From: an uncultured Eubacterium sp. | Lineage (GTDB): Bacteria > Bacillota > Clostridia > Lachnospirales > Lachnospiraceae | Direction: 5' to 3' | Assembly (NCBI GenBank): GCA_910584875.1 | Contig: CAJUDA010000002.1 | Span: forward strand, 175,807 to 217,066 | DNA length: 41,260 nucleotides | Shown: positions 32,696-41,260 of the stretch, in pieces | Position numbering within the stretch: the stretch's first letter is position 1 | Layout of the letters: each line of letters begins with the position of its first letter | Made by a program: the position numbers and the translations under genes | Notes under the pieces: model-generated | The model's database searches: none | The model's input: only the letters and a program-made list of their open reading frames with translations | What the model was told of the DNA's origin: nothing

Positions 32696-33772
32696 TCAAG
32701 GAACAGCTGCTTTCCGGTCTGACAACCTGGTAAACACTACACCAGTCAGTATGGCGGCAGTCAGCAAAGGAATATATAACCATTGTGCATATCCCTTATT
32801 GATGCCGGTTTGTACCCATGCTGAACGATCGATAAGATTGCGGATGATCAATAAATGCCACACATAAATCCCATACTCATAATGCGAAAGCTGGATAAAT
32901 TTTTTATACAGCCAAACCTTATCATATGCTTTTAAATATGAAATCCCAAACATGATCCCCCCCAGTATCACAGCACAGCATGAGTGCCAGATATACCCGG
33001 ACCAGTTGTTTGTATTAACTCCATACCGAATCCCCAAATTAGAAATAATAAATAATAGAATAGTAAAAAGTATTGAAATAATCCATGCCTGCATTCTTTC
33101 TATCTTAAATTTCTTTTCTTTAATAAGGACAGCTGCATACATTCCTATACAAAAATTATCCAGAGCACTAAACAACTGCCTCCCGATAAAAAACTCCAGA
33201 TGCCCGCTTTTCCCCAGGTATGGAAGCAGGATAGAAAATAAAAAAGTTTTCATGGCTATCGTAAACAAAATACTGCTAAGCAGCGCCAAATGGCCCCATT
33301 TCTTAAATATTTTGTATAATAAAGGGGCTATGATATAAAACTGTACGGTTACTCCCATTGTCCACAATGCCCCATTTATCGTACCAGAACAATCAGGAAA
33401 CAGATTATGTACAAAAAAGAGGTGGGAAATGATCATTTTGATCCCATATCCTGAAAAATACTGCGCATCCGAAATCAAAACTACAACAAGCAGACAAAGA
33501 TAATATTGGGGAGCGATCCTGTAAAATCTTCTTTTTAAAAATGAAAAATATTTAAAATTACCTTTTTCAGTTGTTTTATCAATTGCCAGAAAAATCCCAA
33601 AGCCGCTTAACACAAAAAAAGCAGTAACACCTATTTCCCCACCCAGCGCTATAAAATTAGTTACAACAGGTGATACCAGCATTTTTGAACCTGTAAGTAC
33701 CCAGCAATGATATAACATAACCAATAAAAGAGCAGCTGCCCGAAAAACATCTATGTTTCTATTTCTAGTCAT
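32696..33772 (-). CDS. Acyltransferase 3 family membrane protein
   Basis: A 358-residue OafA-like O-acyltransferase. Seen: IDVFRAAALLLVMLYHCW with Arg and His, TAFFVLSGFGIFL, a cytoplasmic LKRRFYRIAPQYYL loop, and about ten membrane helices. AAGGAG before the ATG. Second acyltransferase in the window after 14516 and clearly different from it, so two distinct acyl decorations are possible. It is embedded in the main operon between the GT2-GT4 fusion and the exporter. Confidence 0.85.
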   Translation of the reverse strand: MTRNRNIDVFRAAALLLVMLYHCWVLTGSKMLVSPVVTNFIALGGEIGVTAFFVLSGFGIFLAIDKTTEKGNFKYFSFLKRRFYRIAPQYYLCLLVVVLISDAQYFSGYGIKMIISHLFFVHNLFPDCSGTINGALWTMGVTVQFYIIAPLLYKIFKKWGHLALLSSILFTIAMKTFLFSILLPYLGKSGHLEFFIGRQLFSALDNFCIGMYAAVLIKEKKFKIERMQAWIISILFTILLFIISNLGIRYGVNTNNWSGYIWHSCCAVILGGIMFGISYLKAYDKVWLYKKFIQLSHYEYGIYVWHLLIIRNLIDRSAWVQTGINKGYAQWLYIPLLTAAILTGVVFTRLSDRKAAVP

Positions 33773-33809
33773 ATGTCCACTCCTTTTACAAACTGTATAT
33801 TTCTAAGTC

Positions 33810-36446
33810 CTATCTCCGCAGCAGTTTATAAATTTTGTACATCAAAGCCTTTATCTGTTTTTTGAACGGAAACCTTATCTGTGCGAAAAATAACATAACT
33901 TTATATGACGTGGAAGACAGTATTGTCTGAAGCTGGTCATTTAATTCTGCTGCCACCAGATAGTCGCCTTTCGCATGGGAACTACCAACTTTAAGCCCCT
34001 GATAAAGTATCTGGTAATCATCCGGTGTCGCTTCTTCCGCTTTCACGCTTTTCTCTTTCATGATATTACGATAGCAGCCATCATACTCTGCCGCCATGTC
34101 ATCTACACTTTTAAAAGACATATCTGCTAATTCTCTTTTCTTTTTTTTCAATATTGAGGGGTCCTTCGAAAACTTCCTGATCAGATCGATACACTCCTGT
34201 ACCCCATTTTCTACTGATACCACCCATCCATATTGATATTTTCTCACACGATCCGCTACAGCGCCTGTATCAGTAACAACCACCGGAATACCACACATAA
34301 CTGCCTCCGACAAAGTATAGCAGAAAGTTTCATGCCAGACAGGCAAAATACAGATAAGATCAATATTATAATTAACCAGCATTGCCTTTAACTCTTCCCT
34401 TACATAATCTCCTGTTTTTATCAGATTTCCCTGCTCGGTATACTCCAGTTCCCGGTCTCCAATGCCTCCAAATATATACCAGTTGACAGCCTGATCTTCT
34501 GACTGAATTACCTTTTTGATCAACTTACTGCCCTTTTCTATACTAACGCCGCCAATAAATGCCACATTCAGATTTTCGTCATTTCGTATTTTATCATTCC
34601 GTTTCTTATAGGTTTCCTCCCAGATAACACACTCAGTTTCTTCATCCAGAACTGCAAGTACCTTCACCATAAGTGTCCCGGGAGCAAACCAGTTTGTATT
34701 TATCCTCACACTGAAACCTGCCATTTCATACCATTTATTGATCTCTTTCAAATCCGGACGGTGCTGTTTTTTTGCAGCAAACCGGTGACTAGTTCCGTAG
34801 CGGTCTGTTATCTCAATTACAATATCTATATTTTTATTGTCCATGCCTGCGATATATGCCCAGCCGGACAATACATCACTTTTTTCTGATAAATGTTGTT
34901 CAATAAAAAATTCTGCCGTTTTTTTAATTTCTTTACTTTTTGTATCCTTCGGTTCTTCAATCGATTCATTCATATCAAGACCATGCTCAATAATCTCAAT
35001 CCTGTCACCTATTTCTGGATAATATTCCAGATAAATGCTTTTTGCCTTTTCGGATGGCGTATATATCCTGCTGCATTTCATAATAGCTGATTTCATATTT
35101 TCCCGCCATTTTTTTAAGTATTCAACTGTATGGATAACTCCACAGTTACGGAACATACATTCCATACAACTTTCCGCCCCGTCTGATCCATCACAAATTT
35201 TTTCTTTATGAGTATATAATTTGATCGTCGGACAGATATAATAATAATCATGTAATGTAAGCGCAAGCGGAATCTGATATTTCTCTGCAACGCTGAAAAT
35301 ATCCAGGGACAACCCAAATATGTGATGGACATGGATCAAATCGATCGTAAACACTCTCATAAATATCTCATAAAGCTTCTCCAGACGAATATTATGGAAT
35401 TGAAAATAAGGCGATTTAGCGCCAATATAAAACTTATAAGATATACGGCTGTCTTCAATATAAATCGTTAATCTCAGATAATCTCCATCACGGGACATTA
35501 CAAATACATTGTATTTATCTTTTAAAGAAAATACAAGATCTTTGACATGAAGTTGTGTCCCACCGATATGATCTGCTGCATCTTTTCTAAAATCACAGTG
35601 AACGGAATAAAGAATGTTCTTTTTTCCATTCCTGATCTTAAAAAAAGGTTCCAGATGATCCCTTAAATCCTGATCAGGATTTTGTACACAATATAAATGA
35701 TTTTTCATCATCTGGGCCTGATACCGTTTTTCCAGTATCTTTGTATGCTTTTCAATCAGTTTCCTCTTTTCTTCACTGGCGAAAGAAGCGGTTCCTTTAT
35801 GATATATAAAGGTATCATCACATAATACATGACAGTATCCGTATTGCTCTGCCCTGTTACAAAAATCATTTTCTTCCCCATATCCTTTACCAAAAGTTTC
35901 CGCATCAAACAATCCCACTTCCTGTATTACACTCCGTTTAATAAACATACAGAAACCAACCGCAACTGTAATATGCGGATATTTATGTACACTCACCTTT
36001 TCTATAATCTCTGCCATCTCATCAACTGTCAGATTCACTGGTATTTCATTATCAACTCCAAATTTCGGAACAGAACACAGTGTAGCACTATTAGAAAATG
36101 GCGTGACAGTTCCTATAGAAGTATCAGAATAAGCACACCGGACTATCTTTTCAACCCAGTTTTCAGTAACTACTGTATCCGAATTCAAGAGAATAACATC
36201 TCTGTCAGAAGCCAGAATCCCCTTATTTACACTGGCAGAAAATCCTTCATTGGTCTCACTGTCTATTATTATGATATTTTGTTCTGCCTGTTTTTCCAAT
36301 AATGGAAGGATACGTTCATCCGGACTTTTATCATTTACCAGAAACACCCTGTTTTCCTGCAGATCCGTATGTCTTCTGATACTCTCCATGCATTTTATAA
36401 TATCTTCATATCCGTTATAAACAGGAATAATAATATCGATACCCAT
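33810..36446 (-). CDS. Fused GT2-GT4 glycosyltransferase with inserted beta domain
   Basis: An 878-residue bifunctional enzyme. The N-terminal GT2 domain (about 1-240) has DIIIPVYNGYEDI, LVNDKSPDE and LLNSDTVVTENW. A GT4-type domain follows: the N-lobe (about 280-490; GGTQLHVKDLV, HVHHIFGLS, HDYYYICPT) and the C-lobe (about 625-770; VAFIGGVSIEKGSKLI, E7-like ETFCYTLSEAVMCGIPVV). Between the lobes an Ig-like beta domain is inserted (about 515-610; LSGWAYIAGMD, RPDLKEINKWYEMAGF). The start is ATG 36446, after GGAGG. Two transferase domains in one chain suggest a repeating disaccharide is added. It is the first gene of the AT-rich half of the operon. Confidence 0.85.
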   Translation of the reverse strand: MGIDIIIPVYNGYEDIIKCMESIRRHTDLQENRVFLVNDKSPDERILPLLEKQAEQNIIIIDSETNEGFSASVNKGILASDRDVILLNSDTVVTENWVEKIVRCAYSDTSIGTVTPFSNSATLCSVPKFGVDNEIPVNLTVDEMAEIIEKVSVHKYPHITVAVGFCMFIKRSVIQEVGLFDAETFGKGYGEENDFCNRAEQYGYCHVLCDDTFIYHKGTASFASEEKRKLIEKHTKILEKRYQAQMMKNHLYCVQNPDQDLRDHLEPFFKIRNGKKNILYSVHCDFRKDAADHIGGTQLHVKDLVFSLKDKYNVFVMSRDGDYLRLTIYIEDSRISYKFYIGAKSPYFQFHNIRLEKLYEIFMRVFTIDLIHVHHIFGLSLDIFSVAEKYQIPLALTLHDYYYICPTIKLYTHKEKICDGSDGAESCMECMFRNCGVIHTVEYLKKWRENMKSAIMKCSRIYTPSEKAKSIYLEYYPEIGDRIEIIEHGLDMNESIEEPKDTKSKEIKKTAEFFIEQHLSEKSDVLSGWAYIAGMDNKNIDIVIEITDRYGTSHRFAAKKQHRPDLKEINKWYEMAGFSVRINTNWFAPGTLMVKVLAVLDEETECVIWEETYKKRNDKIRNDENLNVAFIGGVSIEKGSKLIKKVIQSEDQAVNWYIFGGIGDRELEYTEQGNLIKTGDYVREELKAMLVNYNIDLICILPVWHETFCYTLSEAVMCGIPVVVTDTGAVADRVRKYQYGWVVSVENGVQECIDLIRKFSKDPSILKKKKRELADMSFKSVDDMAAEYDGCYRNIMKEKSVKAEEATPDDYQILYQGLKVGSSHAKGDYLVAAELNDQLQTILSSTSYKVMLFFAQIRFPFKKQIKALMYKIYKLLRR

Positions 36447-36548
36447 ATTGTCCTCCATTCATAAATTTTTCTTCTTTTTGGTAATTATATTTAATATCAT
36501 CTAACATTTCCTGACAAGTTAATGAATCCAACATTCTTTTCGTCCATC

Positions 36549-37454
36549 TTACCTGAGTCCCGCCCTCCCCCGGAACTCCCTCCTGTACTCCCTGAACTCC
36601 CGGCTGCACAAACACTTTATATCATACTTCAAAAGCCGGTAAATGTACAGCGGAATGATCTGCCACTTTGCCGCTTTCAGGTATTTCCTGCAATAGTAGA
36701 TCTCACTGTTAGTCTCGCACAGATAGGCAAAAGGTTTCACTTCTCCGGTACTGCTGCCATGCAGATGCCGGATCACACATTCCGGGACGTAATGCGTCTC
36801 GTATCCCGCCTGCTCCATACGGATCCCGACAATGTATTCTTCCTCGTAGAGAAATGTCCCCTCATCAAAAGGAAATACATCCTTTACGCACTGTGGGGAG
36901 ATCATAAAACAGCACCCCAGCACAGCATAAGCACGGAATGTCCTGTCGTAGTCCCGGTCCAGACCAAAATACGTCCGGTACTGCCTGCGGAAAAACAGGT
37001 TCAGCCTTGTACGGACCAGATATTTTTCTTTCAGTCCGGTCCTGCGGCACAGGCAGGATTTCTGCAGTCTTCCTTCTGCATCCAGGATCTTCGGTCCCAC
37101 GATCCCCACTTCAGGATGGTTCTGCAGATATGCTGCCATCCTGCTAATACAGCTTTCGGTAAAGCAGACGTCACTGTTCGTGATCAGGATGCAGTCACAG
37201 CCATCCTCCACGGCGCGCCGGATCCCCAGATTGTTGCCGGCGGCATAACCGAGATTTTTTTCGCTCTGTATCCAGGTGACGCCGTCCCGTGTGCATAACC
37301 TCTGCAGGCTCGGCGGTGCAGGATCCGGCGATGCATTATCCACGATGTAAATATGATAAGGAAACTCCTTTCCTGACTCGGTTTCCCATATACTGCGGAC
37401 ACACCGCTCGGTATCCGCCCATGTGATATAATTCAGTATTATGATGCCGATCAT
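36549..37454 (-). CDS. GT2 glycosyltransferase, rhamnosyltransferase-like
   Basis: A 301-residue transferase. Seen: GIIILNYITWADTERCV, IVDNASPD, NLGYAAGNNLGI, ITNSDVCFTES, VGIVGPKI and FLYEEEYIVGIRMEQAG, a WsaE/rhamnosyltransferase-like GT2 pattern with DNASPD and LYEEE. The start is ATG 37454 with AGAGG 8 bases upstream. GC is much higher than in the genes after it. The start lies 22 bases after the previous gene. Donor and acceptor are not readable. Confidence 0.85.
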   Translation of the reverse strand: MIGIIILNYITWADTERCVRSIWETESGKEFPYHIYIVDNASPDPAPPSLQRLCTRDGVTWIQSEKNLGYAAGNNLGIRRAVEDGCDCILITNSDVCFTESCISRMAAYLQNHPEVGIVGPKILDAEGRLQKSCLCRRTGLKEKYLVRTRLNLFFRRQYRTYFGLDRDYDRTFRAYAVLGCCFMISPQCVKDVFPFDEGTFLYEEEYIVGIRMEQAGYETHYVPECVIRHLHGSSTGEVKPFAYLCETNSEIYYCRKYLKAAKWQIIPLYIYRLLKYDIKCLCSREFREYRREFRGRAGLR

Positions 37455-37476
37455 GTATCTCGTCCTCTCTGCCGTT

Positions 37477-38298
37477 TCAGGGCACAAATCTGTCTTTCTC
37501 CCCTCTCAGCCATACAAGCACCGGATATGGGATCAGTCCGACGATAAGGGGTTTCAGTACGTATATCACTCCCTTTGGCATCAGACCCAGAAGCCGGAAG
37601 CCCTTCCACCGGACTTTTGCCTCATCGATGCGGTAACGGTACTTCTTGCGTTTCCGCGCGTTTTTGTCCTCCCGGAAATCGTACAGCTCTTCCTGCAGAT
37701 TGTATCCCTGGTACCCTTTTTCATACAGGCGCATAAAGAGATCATAGTCTTCGGTGCGCCTTGTCTCCTTCGCCACACGATATCCATGCACCGCAAGAAG
37801 CGCTTGTTTCCTTATCATAATGGAAGGATGAATGAAAGGCGAACCCCATAAAAAGTCTCTTTTTTCCGGTATCTCCGGCATCTTCCTCTTTCCCCATATA
37901 CCGTCCTCATCAAAAAGCCGGACGGCAGTCCCCACCAGCTCATAGTCTGGATGTTCCTCCAGAAACCGCACCTGCTTTTCCAGACGGCAGGGTTCGCATC
38001 CATCGTCGGCGTCCATCCTGGCGATATAAGCGCCTTTTGCATAGTTGAGGCAATGGTTTAAAGAAGCCGCCAGACCCTGATTTGTCTCGTTGTGGATCAG
38101 CCGGATCCTGTGGTCTCCCTGGATGAGAGACTGGATCGTCTCACATGTAGAATCCATGGAACCGTCGTCGCAAATGATCCACTCCCAGTCCGTATATGTC
38201 TGCTGCCGGATGGATTCCACTGCTGTTTGCAGAATCTGGAGATCCGGGGTATTGTAGATCCCTGTAAGGATGGATATGGATGGTTTCTGCTGCAACAT
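37477..38298 (-). CDS. GT2 glycosyltransferase
   Basis: A 273-residue family 2 transferase. Seen: ISILTGIYNTPDLQIL, WIICDDGSMDST, NQGLAASLNHCL and YIARMDADDGC with the DxD metal site, then HPSIMIRK and TEDYDLFMRL, the pattern of CpsJ/EpsE-type chain-extending enzymes. The C-terminus is hydrophobic enough for membrane association. The start is ATG 38298 after GGAGGGAAGA; the longer frame to 38349 overlaps the preceding gene. Confidence 0.85.
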   Translation of the reverse strand: MLQQKPSISILTGIYNTPDLQILQTAVESIRQQTYTDWEWIICDDGSMDSTCETIQSLIQGDHRIRLIHNETNQGLAASLNHCLNYAKGAYIARMDADDGCEPCRLEKQVRFLEEHPDYELVGTAVRLFDEDGIWGKRKMPEIPEKRDFLWGSPFIHPSIMIRKQALLAVHGYRVAKETRRTEDYDLFMRLYEKGYQGYNLQEELYDFREDKNARKRKKYRYRIDEAKVRWKGFRLLGLMPKGVIYVLKPLIVGLIPYPVLVWLRGEKDRFVP

Positions 38299-38342
38299 AT
38301 TCTTCCCTCCGGTTTTAATTGAAAACACTGCCTGCAATTCTG

Positions 38343-39482
38343 TCAGCATTCTCCCTGCTCATCCGCATAAATCTCCCTCATCCGCTTCTCCACCACGTCC
38401 AGCGAAAAATTCTCCACCTGTTTCTGGTTCCATCTGCCCATGCGCTCCGCCTCATCCGGATATTTCATAAAATAAGCAAGTGCTCCGGCATAGTCCTCCG
38501 GCAGATTTTCCATAAAAAGAAATCCTCCCTCGCCGTCCTGGATCAGGTCATGATTGCCGCGGATATCCGCCGCCATCACCGGCAGCCCTGCCTGCATCGC
38601 CTCCATCAGCGCCACGGACAGCCCTTCCCTCTGTGATGGGAAGGCATAATAATCGGACTGTCTCAACATATCTGGTATATTATTGCAGTACCCGGCGAGG
38701 ATCACCTTGTCCTGCAGGTACATTTCCTTGATCTCCTGATCCAGGGATTCTTTCATCGCCCCGGCGCCGCAGATCAGACAGGTCAGCTTCTCGCGGCGGA
38801 AACGGTCCATGGCATGGACCAGAGCCGTCTGATTTTTGGCTTCTGTCAGTTCTCCCACACTGATCACGATCCTGTGATCCTGTGGGATGCCATATTGATC
38901 ACGCAGGTTAAATCCGGGATTGGACTCCGGCATAGGCTTCATCCCCACTCCCGGCACAAATTCCACACTGCCCCTCACAGGGAAATGGCTGCCCCTCTCG
39001 TAGTCTTCCTGATTGATCAGGATCAGCTTGTCTGTATATCTGGCATAATGGCGTTCCGGGAAATAATAGAGCCAGTTGCCGGGCGGTGCCCCGTCAAAGA
39101 AATGAAAGCCGTGCGCCGTATAGATCACCTTCGCCCGTCGTCCGGTCATCCTCCGCACCTTCTCTGCCGCTTTGCGTGCCAGCACTCCCGTGATCGGCAT
39201 ATGGCAGTGGACAAGATCAAATTTTTCTTCCAGCATCAGCTGTACCAGTTCCTTATAGGAACGCCAAACCGCAAACGAAAAGGGTGAGCGGCAGAAATGG
39301 ATGGAATGCCGCCGGATCCCGGTATCGGCAAGCCGTGTATTGTCCTCACCATAGACAACGGTATTGTAATTTGCCGCGTAATGGACTTCATACCCCATCT
39401 CCTGGAGTATCCTGACATTGTTCATCTCAAACTGGGGCACAAACCCGCTCACTCTTGTTACCAGCAATGCTTTTTTACTCAT
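38343..39482 (-). CDS. GT4 glycosyltransferase (EpsD/CapM-like)
   Basis: A 379-residue GT-B enzyme. Seen: LLVTRVSGFVPQFEMNN and DLVHCHMPITGVLAR in the N-lobe; YTAHGFHFF; ISVGELTEAKNQ; FPSQREGLSVALMEAM with the GT4 Glu (EX7E-type motif); and a GLPVMAADIRGN donor loop. It is typical of the second enzyme of exopolysaccharide loci, adding the second sugar to the lipid-linked primer. The start is ATG 39482, GGAAGG 9 bases upstream, overlapping the sugar transferase stop by 8 bases. Confidence 0.9.
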   Translation of the reverse strand: MSKKALLVTRVSGFVPQFEMNNVRILQEMGYEVHYAANYNTVVYGEDNTRLADTGIRRHSIHFCRSPFSFAVWRSYKELVQLMLEEKFDLVHCHMPITGVLARKAAEKVRRMTGRRAKVIYTAHGFHFFDGAPPGNWLYYFPERHYARYTDKLILINQEDYERGSHFPVRGSVEFVPGVGMKPMPESNPGFNLRDQYGIPQDHRIVISVGELTEAKNQTALVHAMDRFRREKLTCLICGAGAMKESLDQEIKEMYLQDKVILAGYCNNIPDMLRQSDYYAFPSQREGLSVALMEAMQAGLPVMAADIRGNHDLIQDGEGGFLFMENLPEDYAGALAYFMKYPDEAERMGRWNQKQVENFSLDVVEKRMREIYADEQGEC

Positions 39483-40911
39483 CCTCTGCATCCTTCCCTT
39501 TCTTCAGTCCGTCTACGATCTGTTCCAGTTTTTGTCCGCTGTCCGTCCTCCTGCGCATCGCTGTGGTCTGCAACGGTTCAACGCCCTCGGTCGACTCTTT
39601 TTTTAACAGAGTCTTTACCGTCATCAGAATCAGCTTCAGATCCATCCAGAAGGAATAATTTTCAATATAAAACAGATCCAGCTTCAGTTTGTCATAGGGA
39701 ACGGTGTTGTATTTGCCGTAAATCTGGGCAAACCCTGTGACTCCCGCCTTCACCCTCGTACGGAAGGCAAATTCCGGCATCTCTTCTTTGTACTGGGCGA
39801 TGATCTCCGGCCGCTCCGGCCGTGGTCCCACCAGCGACATCTCCCCCGTGATCACATGATACAGCTGCGGAAGCTCGTCCAGCCGGGTACGCCGGATAAA
39901 CCGTCCCACCGGCGTGATACGTTCATCATTTTCTTTGGCGAGAACCGCTTCTCCCTCCTGTTCAGCACCTACTACCATACTGCGGAACTTATAGATCTCA
40001 AACTCCTTCTCATCCTTTGTGCACCGTCTCTGATGATACAGGACAGGACCTCTGTCATACAGCTTGATCGCCAGTGCTGTCAGTATCATGAATGGCGATG
40101 CGAGGATAAAGAGAGGGATACTGATCACGAGATCCAGAAACCGCTTCCAGAACCGCTGGTCAAAGGTCAGTGCATATCCTTTGGCGAGCATAAACGGCGT
40201 GTCGAAGATATGGATCCGGTCCGCTCCCATCAGTATGATATCGGATATTTTGGGGATCACATACGCGCGGATCCCTTCCCCAAAACAGTATTTGAGCACC
40301 TCATTGCGCTTCGCTGCCGGTATGTCACCAAGGATCACTGCCTGATAGTCCTTTACCTTTTCTGCAATCGCCGGCAGCCCTTTATTAATGTTAATCGTAC
40401 CATAGATCGCGTATTTATCTTTCCGCTCCTCGACTTTATACACCAGATCAGTCGCCGGGCGTTCTCCATAGATCAGCAGGATCTTCCACGGCGGAAAAAT
40501 CCTGGTATAGATCTGACTGGCAAATACTGTCCACACAGAGGCGATCACACAGTCCAGAAGCTGCATCAGGACTACCCCTCCCGGACTGACCAGCCGGAAA
40601 GCAAGAAGGCAGATTACGATATAAATCACGAAATTTGCCATAAATGCAGCAAGGAAATGGGACAGCAGCACCTCAATCCGCCGCAGCTGCCCGATACGCA
40701 GCGCCCCGTACATACGGGAAAAGAAATACAGAAGGATCCCGTACAGGGCGATCATGGCATAATTTCCCTTGCGGTAAAAACGGTAGACATACATCGTATC
40801 CGCATAAGTATGATACCAGAACCAGGCAAAAACAGCCATCATGAGCACGATGCTTACCAGCGACATAAAAAAAAGGATCGTCTTTTTGTATGGATCATAA
40901 TTCCTGCTCAT
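39475..40911 (-). CDS. Initiating undecaprenyl-phosphate sugar-1-phosphate transferase (WcaJ/CpsE-like)
   Basis: A 478-residue polyisoprenyl-phosphate hexose-1-phosphate transferase. It has four or five N-terminal membrane helices and a CoA-binding-like cytoplasmic region (IYGERPATDLVY...), then the catalytic domain: a re-entrant helix FLDLVISIPLFILASP, VLYHQRRC, KFRSM, DELPQLYHVITGEMSLVGPRPERPE with the catalytic Asp-Glu, and KAGVTGFAQIYGKYN. The start is ATG 40911 with GGGAGGGG; the longer frame to 41034 would cross the promoter. It is first in the leftward operon, so it loads the first sugar phosphate on the lipid carrier. A charged tail (GLKKGKDAEDE) is unconserved. Confidence 0.9.
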   Translation of the reverse strand: MSRNYDPYKKTILFFMSLVSIVLMMAVFAWFWYHTYADTMYVYRFYRKGNYAMIALYGILLYFFSRMYGALRIGQLRRIEVLLSHFLAAFMANFVIYIVICLLAFRLVSPGGVVLMQLLDCVIASVWTVFASQIYTRIFPPWKILLIYGERPATDLVYKVEERKDKYAIYGTININKGLPAIAEKVKDYQAVILGDIPAAKRNEVLKYCFGEGIRAYVIPKISDIILMGADRIHIFDTPFMLAKGYALTFDQRFWKRFLDLVISIPLFILASPFMILTALAIKLYDRGPVLYHQRRCTKDEKEFEIYKFRSMVVGAEQEGEAVLAKENDERITPVGRFIRRTRLDELPQLYHVITGEMSLVGPRPERPEIIAQYKEEMPEFAFRTRVKAGVTGFAQIYGKYNTVPYDKLKLDLFYIENYSFWMDLKLILMTVKTLLKKESTEGVEPLQTTAMRRRTDSGQKLEQIVDGLKKGKDAEDE

Positions 40912-40946
40912 GGCTGCTGCCCCTCCCTTCCGGATCAGATAGTAGA

Positions 40947-40976
40947 ATTTTATCATACATGGGATGATATTGTCAA
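40947..40976 (-). promoter_or_regulatory. Promoter of the main polysaccharide operon
   Basis: On the minus strand TTGACA (40971-40976) and TAAAAT (40947-40952), 18-base spacing, about 35 bases before the sugar transferase ATG. It has a perfect -35 and a good -10. It is not bounded by inverted repeats I can see, so this operon appears constitutive or regulated otherwise. Confidence 0.75.
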
Positions 40977-41136
40977 TTTTCCTGTCGGAGTTGCAGGGCG
41001 GCGGGGTCCTCCCATCGCCCATCCGAAGTACCACTCCCAGCGAAAAATCAAATCACTGCCTTTCTGTGCAAAATTTTTCTGCCGCCCTTCGCAAAACTCG
41101 CTGTCTGCCATGTCGTTTTTCTGACTTTTACAGCAT

Positions 41137-41257
41137 AGCCGCCCGCCGGTCCTTATGCACCACCTGGGTTACTGATTCCTGCAGGCAGATGCTTTGCATC
41201 TGCCTGCAGGATGCGGTTTCTTCTCTGGTGGTGCATTAGTACCGCTGCGTGGCGGCT
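41137..41257. repeat. Large imperfect palindrome with nested perfect hairpin
   Basis: The centre is a perfect 15-bp stem with a TTT loop (41178-41210), of the form CCTGCAGGCAGATGC. Outside it, 10-bp arms ATGCACCACC (41155-41164) and 41227-41236 pair exactly, and further out AGCCGCC (41137-41143) pairs with 41251-41257. The whole thing folds into a cruciform of about 120 bases. No gene lies in 41035-41260. It could be a MITE-like or REP-like repeat, a terminator of an upstream gene beyond the edge, or a leader control element. Confidence 0.7.
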
Positions 41258-41260
41258 CTT

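Noticed and set aside
36522..37298. 258-residue plus-strand open frame over the GT2 gene
   Set aside because: Antisense shadow of the rhamnosyltransferase-like gene.
39856..41124. 422-residue plus-strand open frame over the sugar transferase gene
   Set aside because: Antisense shadow of a clear WcaJ/CpsE-like gene, made open by high GC; no family features.
1..41260. CRISPR arrays, tRNA or rRNA genes
   Set aside because: No regularly spaced repeats and no tRNA or rRNA sequence were seen on either strand.

Overview
The window looks like a draft or metagenomic contig from a low-to-mid GC Firmicute, most likely a gut Clostridium-group/Lachnospiraceae bacterium. This rests on AGGAGG-type ribosome sites, AgrD/LytTR signalling genes, PF09820-type ATPases, DUF2304/DUF2142 membrane proteins, and a Gram-positive style polysaccharide locus opened by a WcaJ/CpsE-like sugar transferase. 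The first 27 bases are Illumina adapter, so the left edge is an assembly end and the first gene is cut.

Layout. (1) 1-6.4 kb, very AT-rich: an unrecognised partial gene, an SHMT-like PLP enzyme, a zinc MDR dehydrogenase, a STAND ATPase with TPRs on the other strand, and a thymidylate-kinase-like protein. This is a compact cluster I cannot match to a known pathway. (2) 6.6-14.4 kb, signalling and rearrangement zone: a XerC/D-type recombinase, an orphan AgrD-like peptide with a direct-repeat LytTR-type site upstream, a broken AAA_14/DUF4143 ATPase, three LytTR response regulators, two XRE regulators and a PF09820/PDDEXK_9 ATPase. Two regulator pairs lie in near-identical 1.28-kb direct repeats around the ATPase. 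(3) 14.5-27.5 kb, accessory glycan module: an acyltransferase, a leftward operon (GT2, DUF2304, half-size SMR-like protein, DUF2142) and a rightward operon (FAD enzyme, GT2, SDR, giant membrane protein, TIM-barrel isomerase, GT2). Between the two operons is a 1.1-kb segment holding a tyrosine recombinase gene bounded by perfect 24-bp inverted repeats. (4) 27.5-41 kb, leftward main polysaccharide operon: initiating sugar transferase, GT4, two GT2, a GT2-GT4 fusion, an acyltransferase, an ABC exporter (Wzm/Wzt-like), a methyltransferase and a kinase/coiled-coil protein. The last two resemble a split WbdD chain terminator.

How the parts may work together. The main operon starts a lipid-linked chain, extends it, caps it (methyltransferase plus kinase) and exports it through an ABC transporter whose ATPase carries a Wzt-like C-terminal domain. 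The accessory module would add decorations using undecaprenyl-linked sugars made by its DPM-like GT2s and used by its multi-membrane-span proteins. The strongest observation is the self-encoded invertible promoter at 18805-19902. Its one good outward promoter now faces the rightward operon, and flipping it would face the leftward operon, so the cell could choose between two decoration sets.
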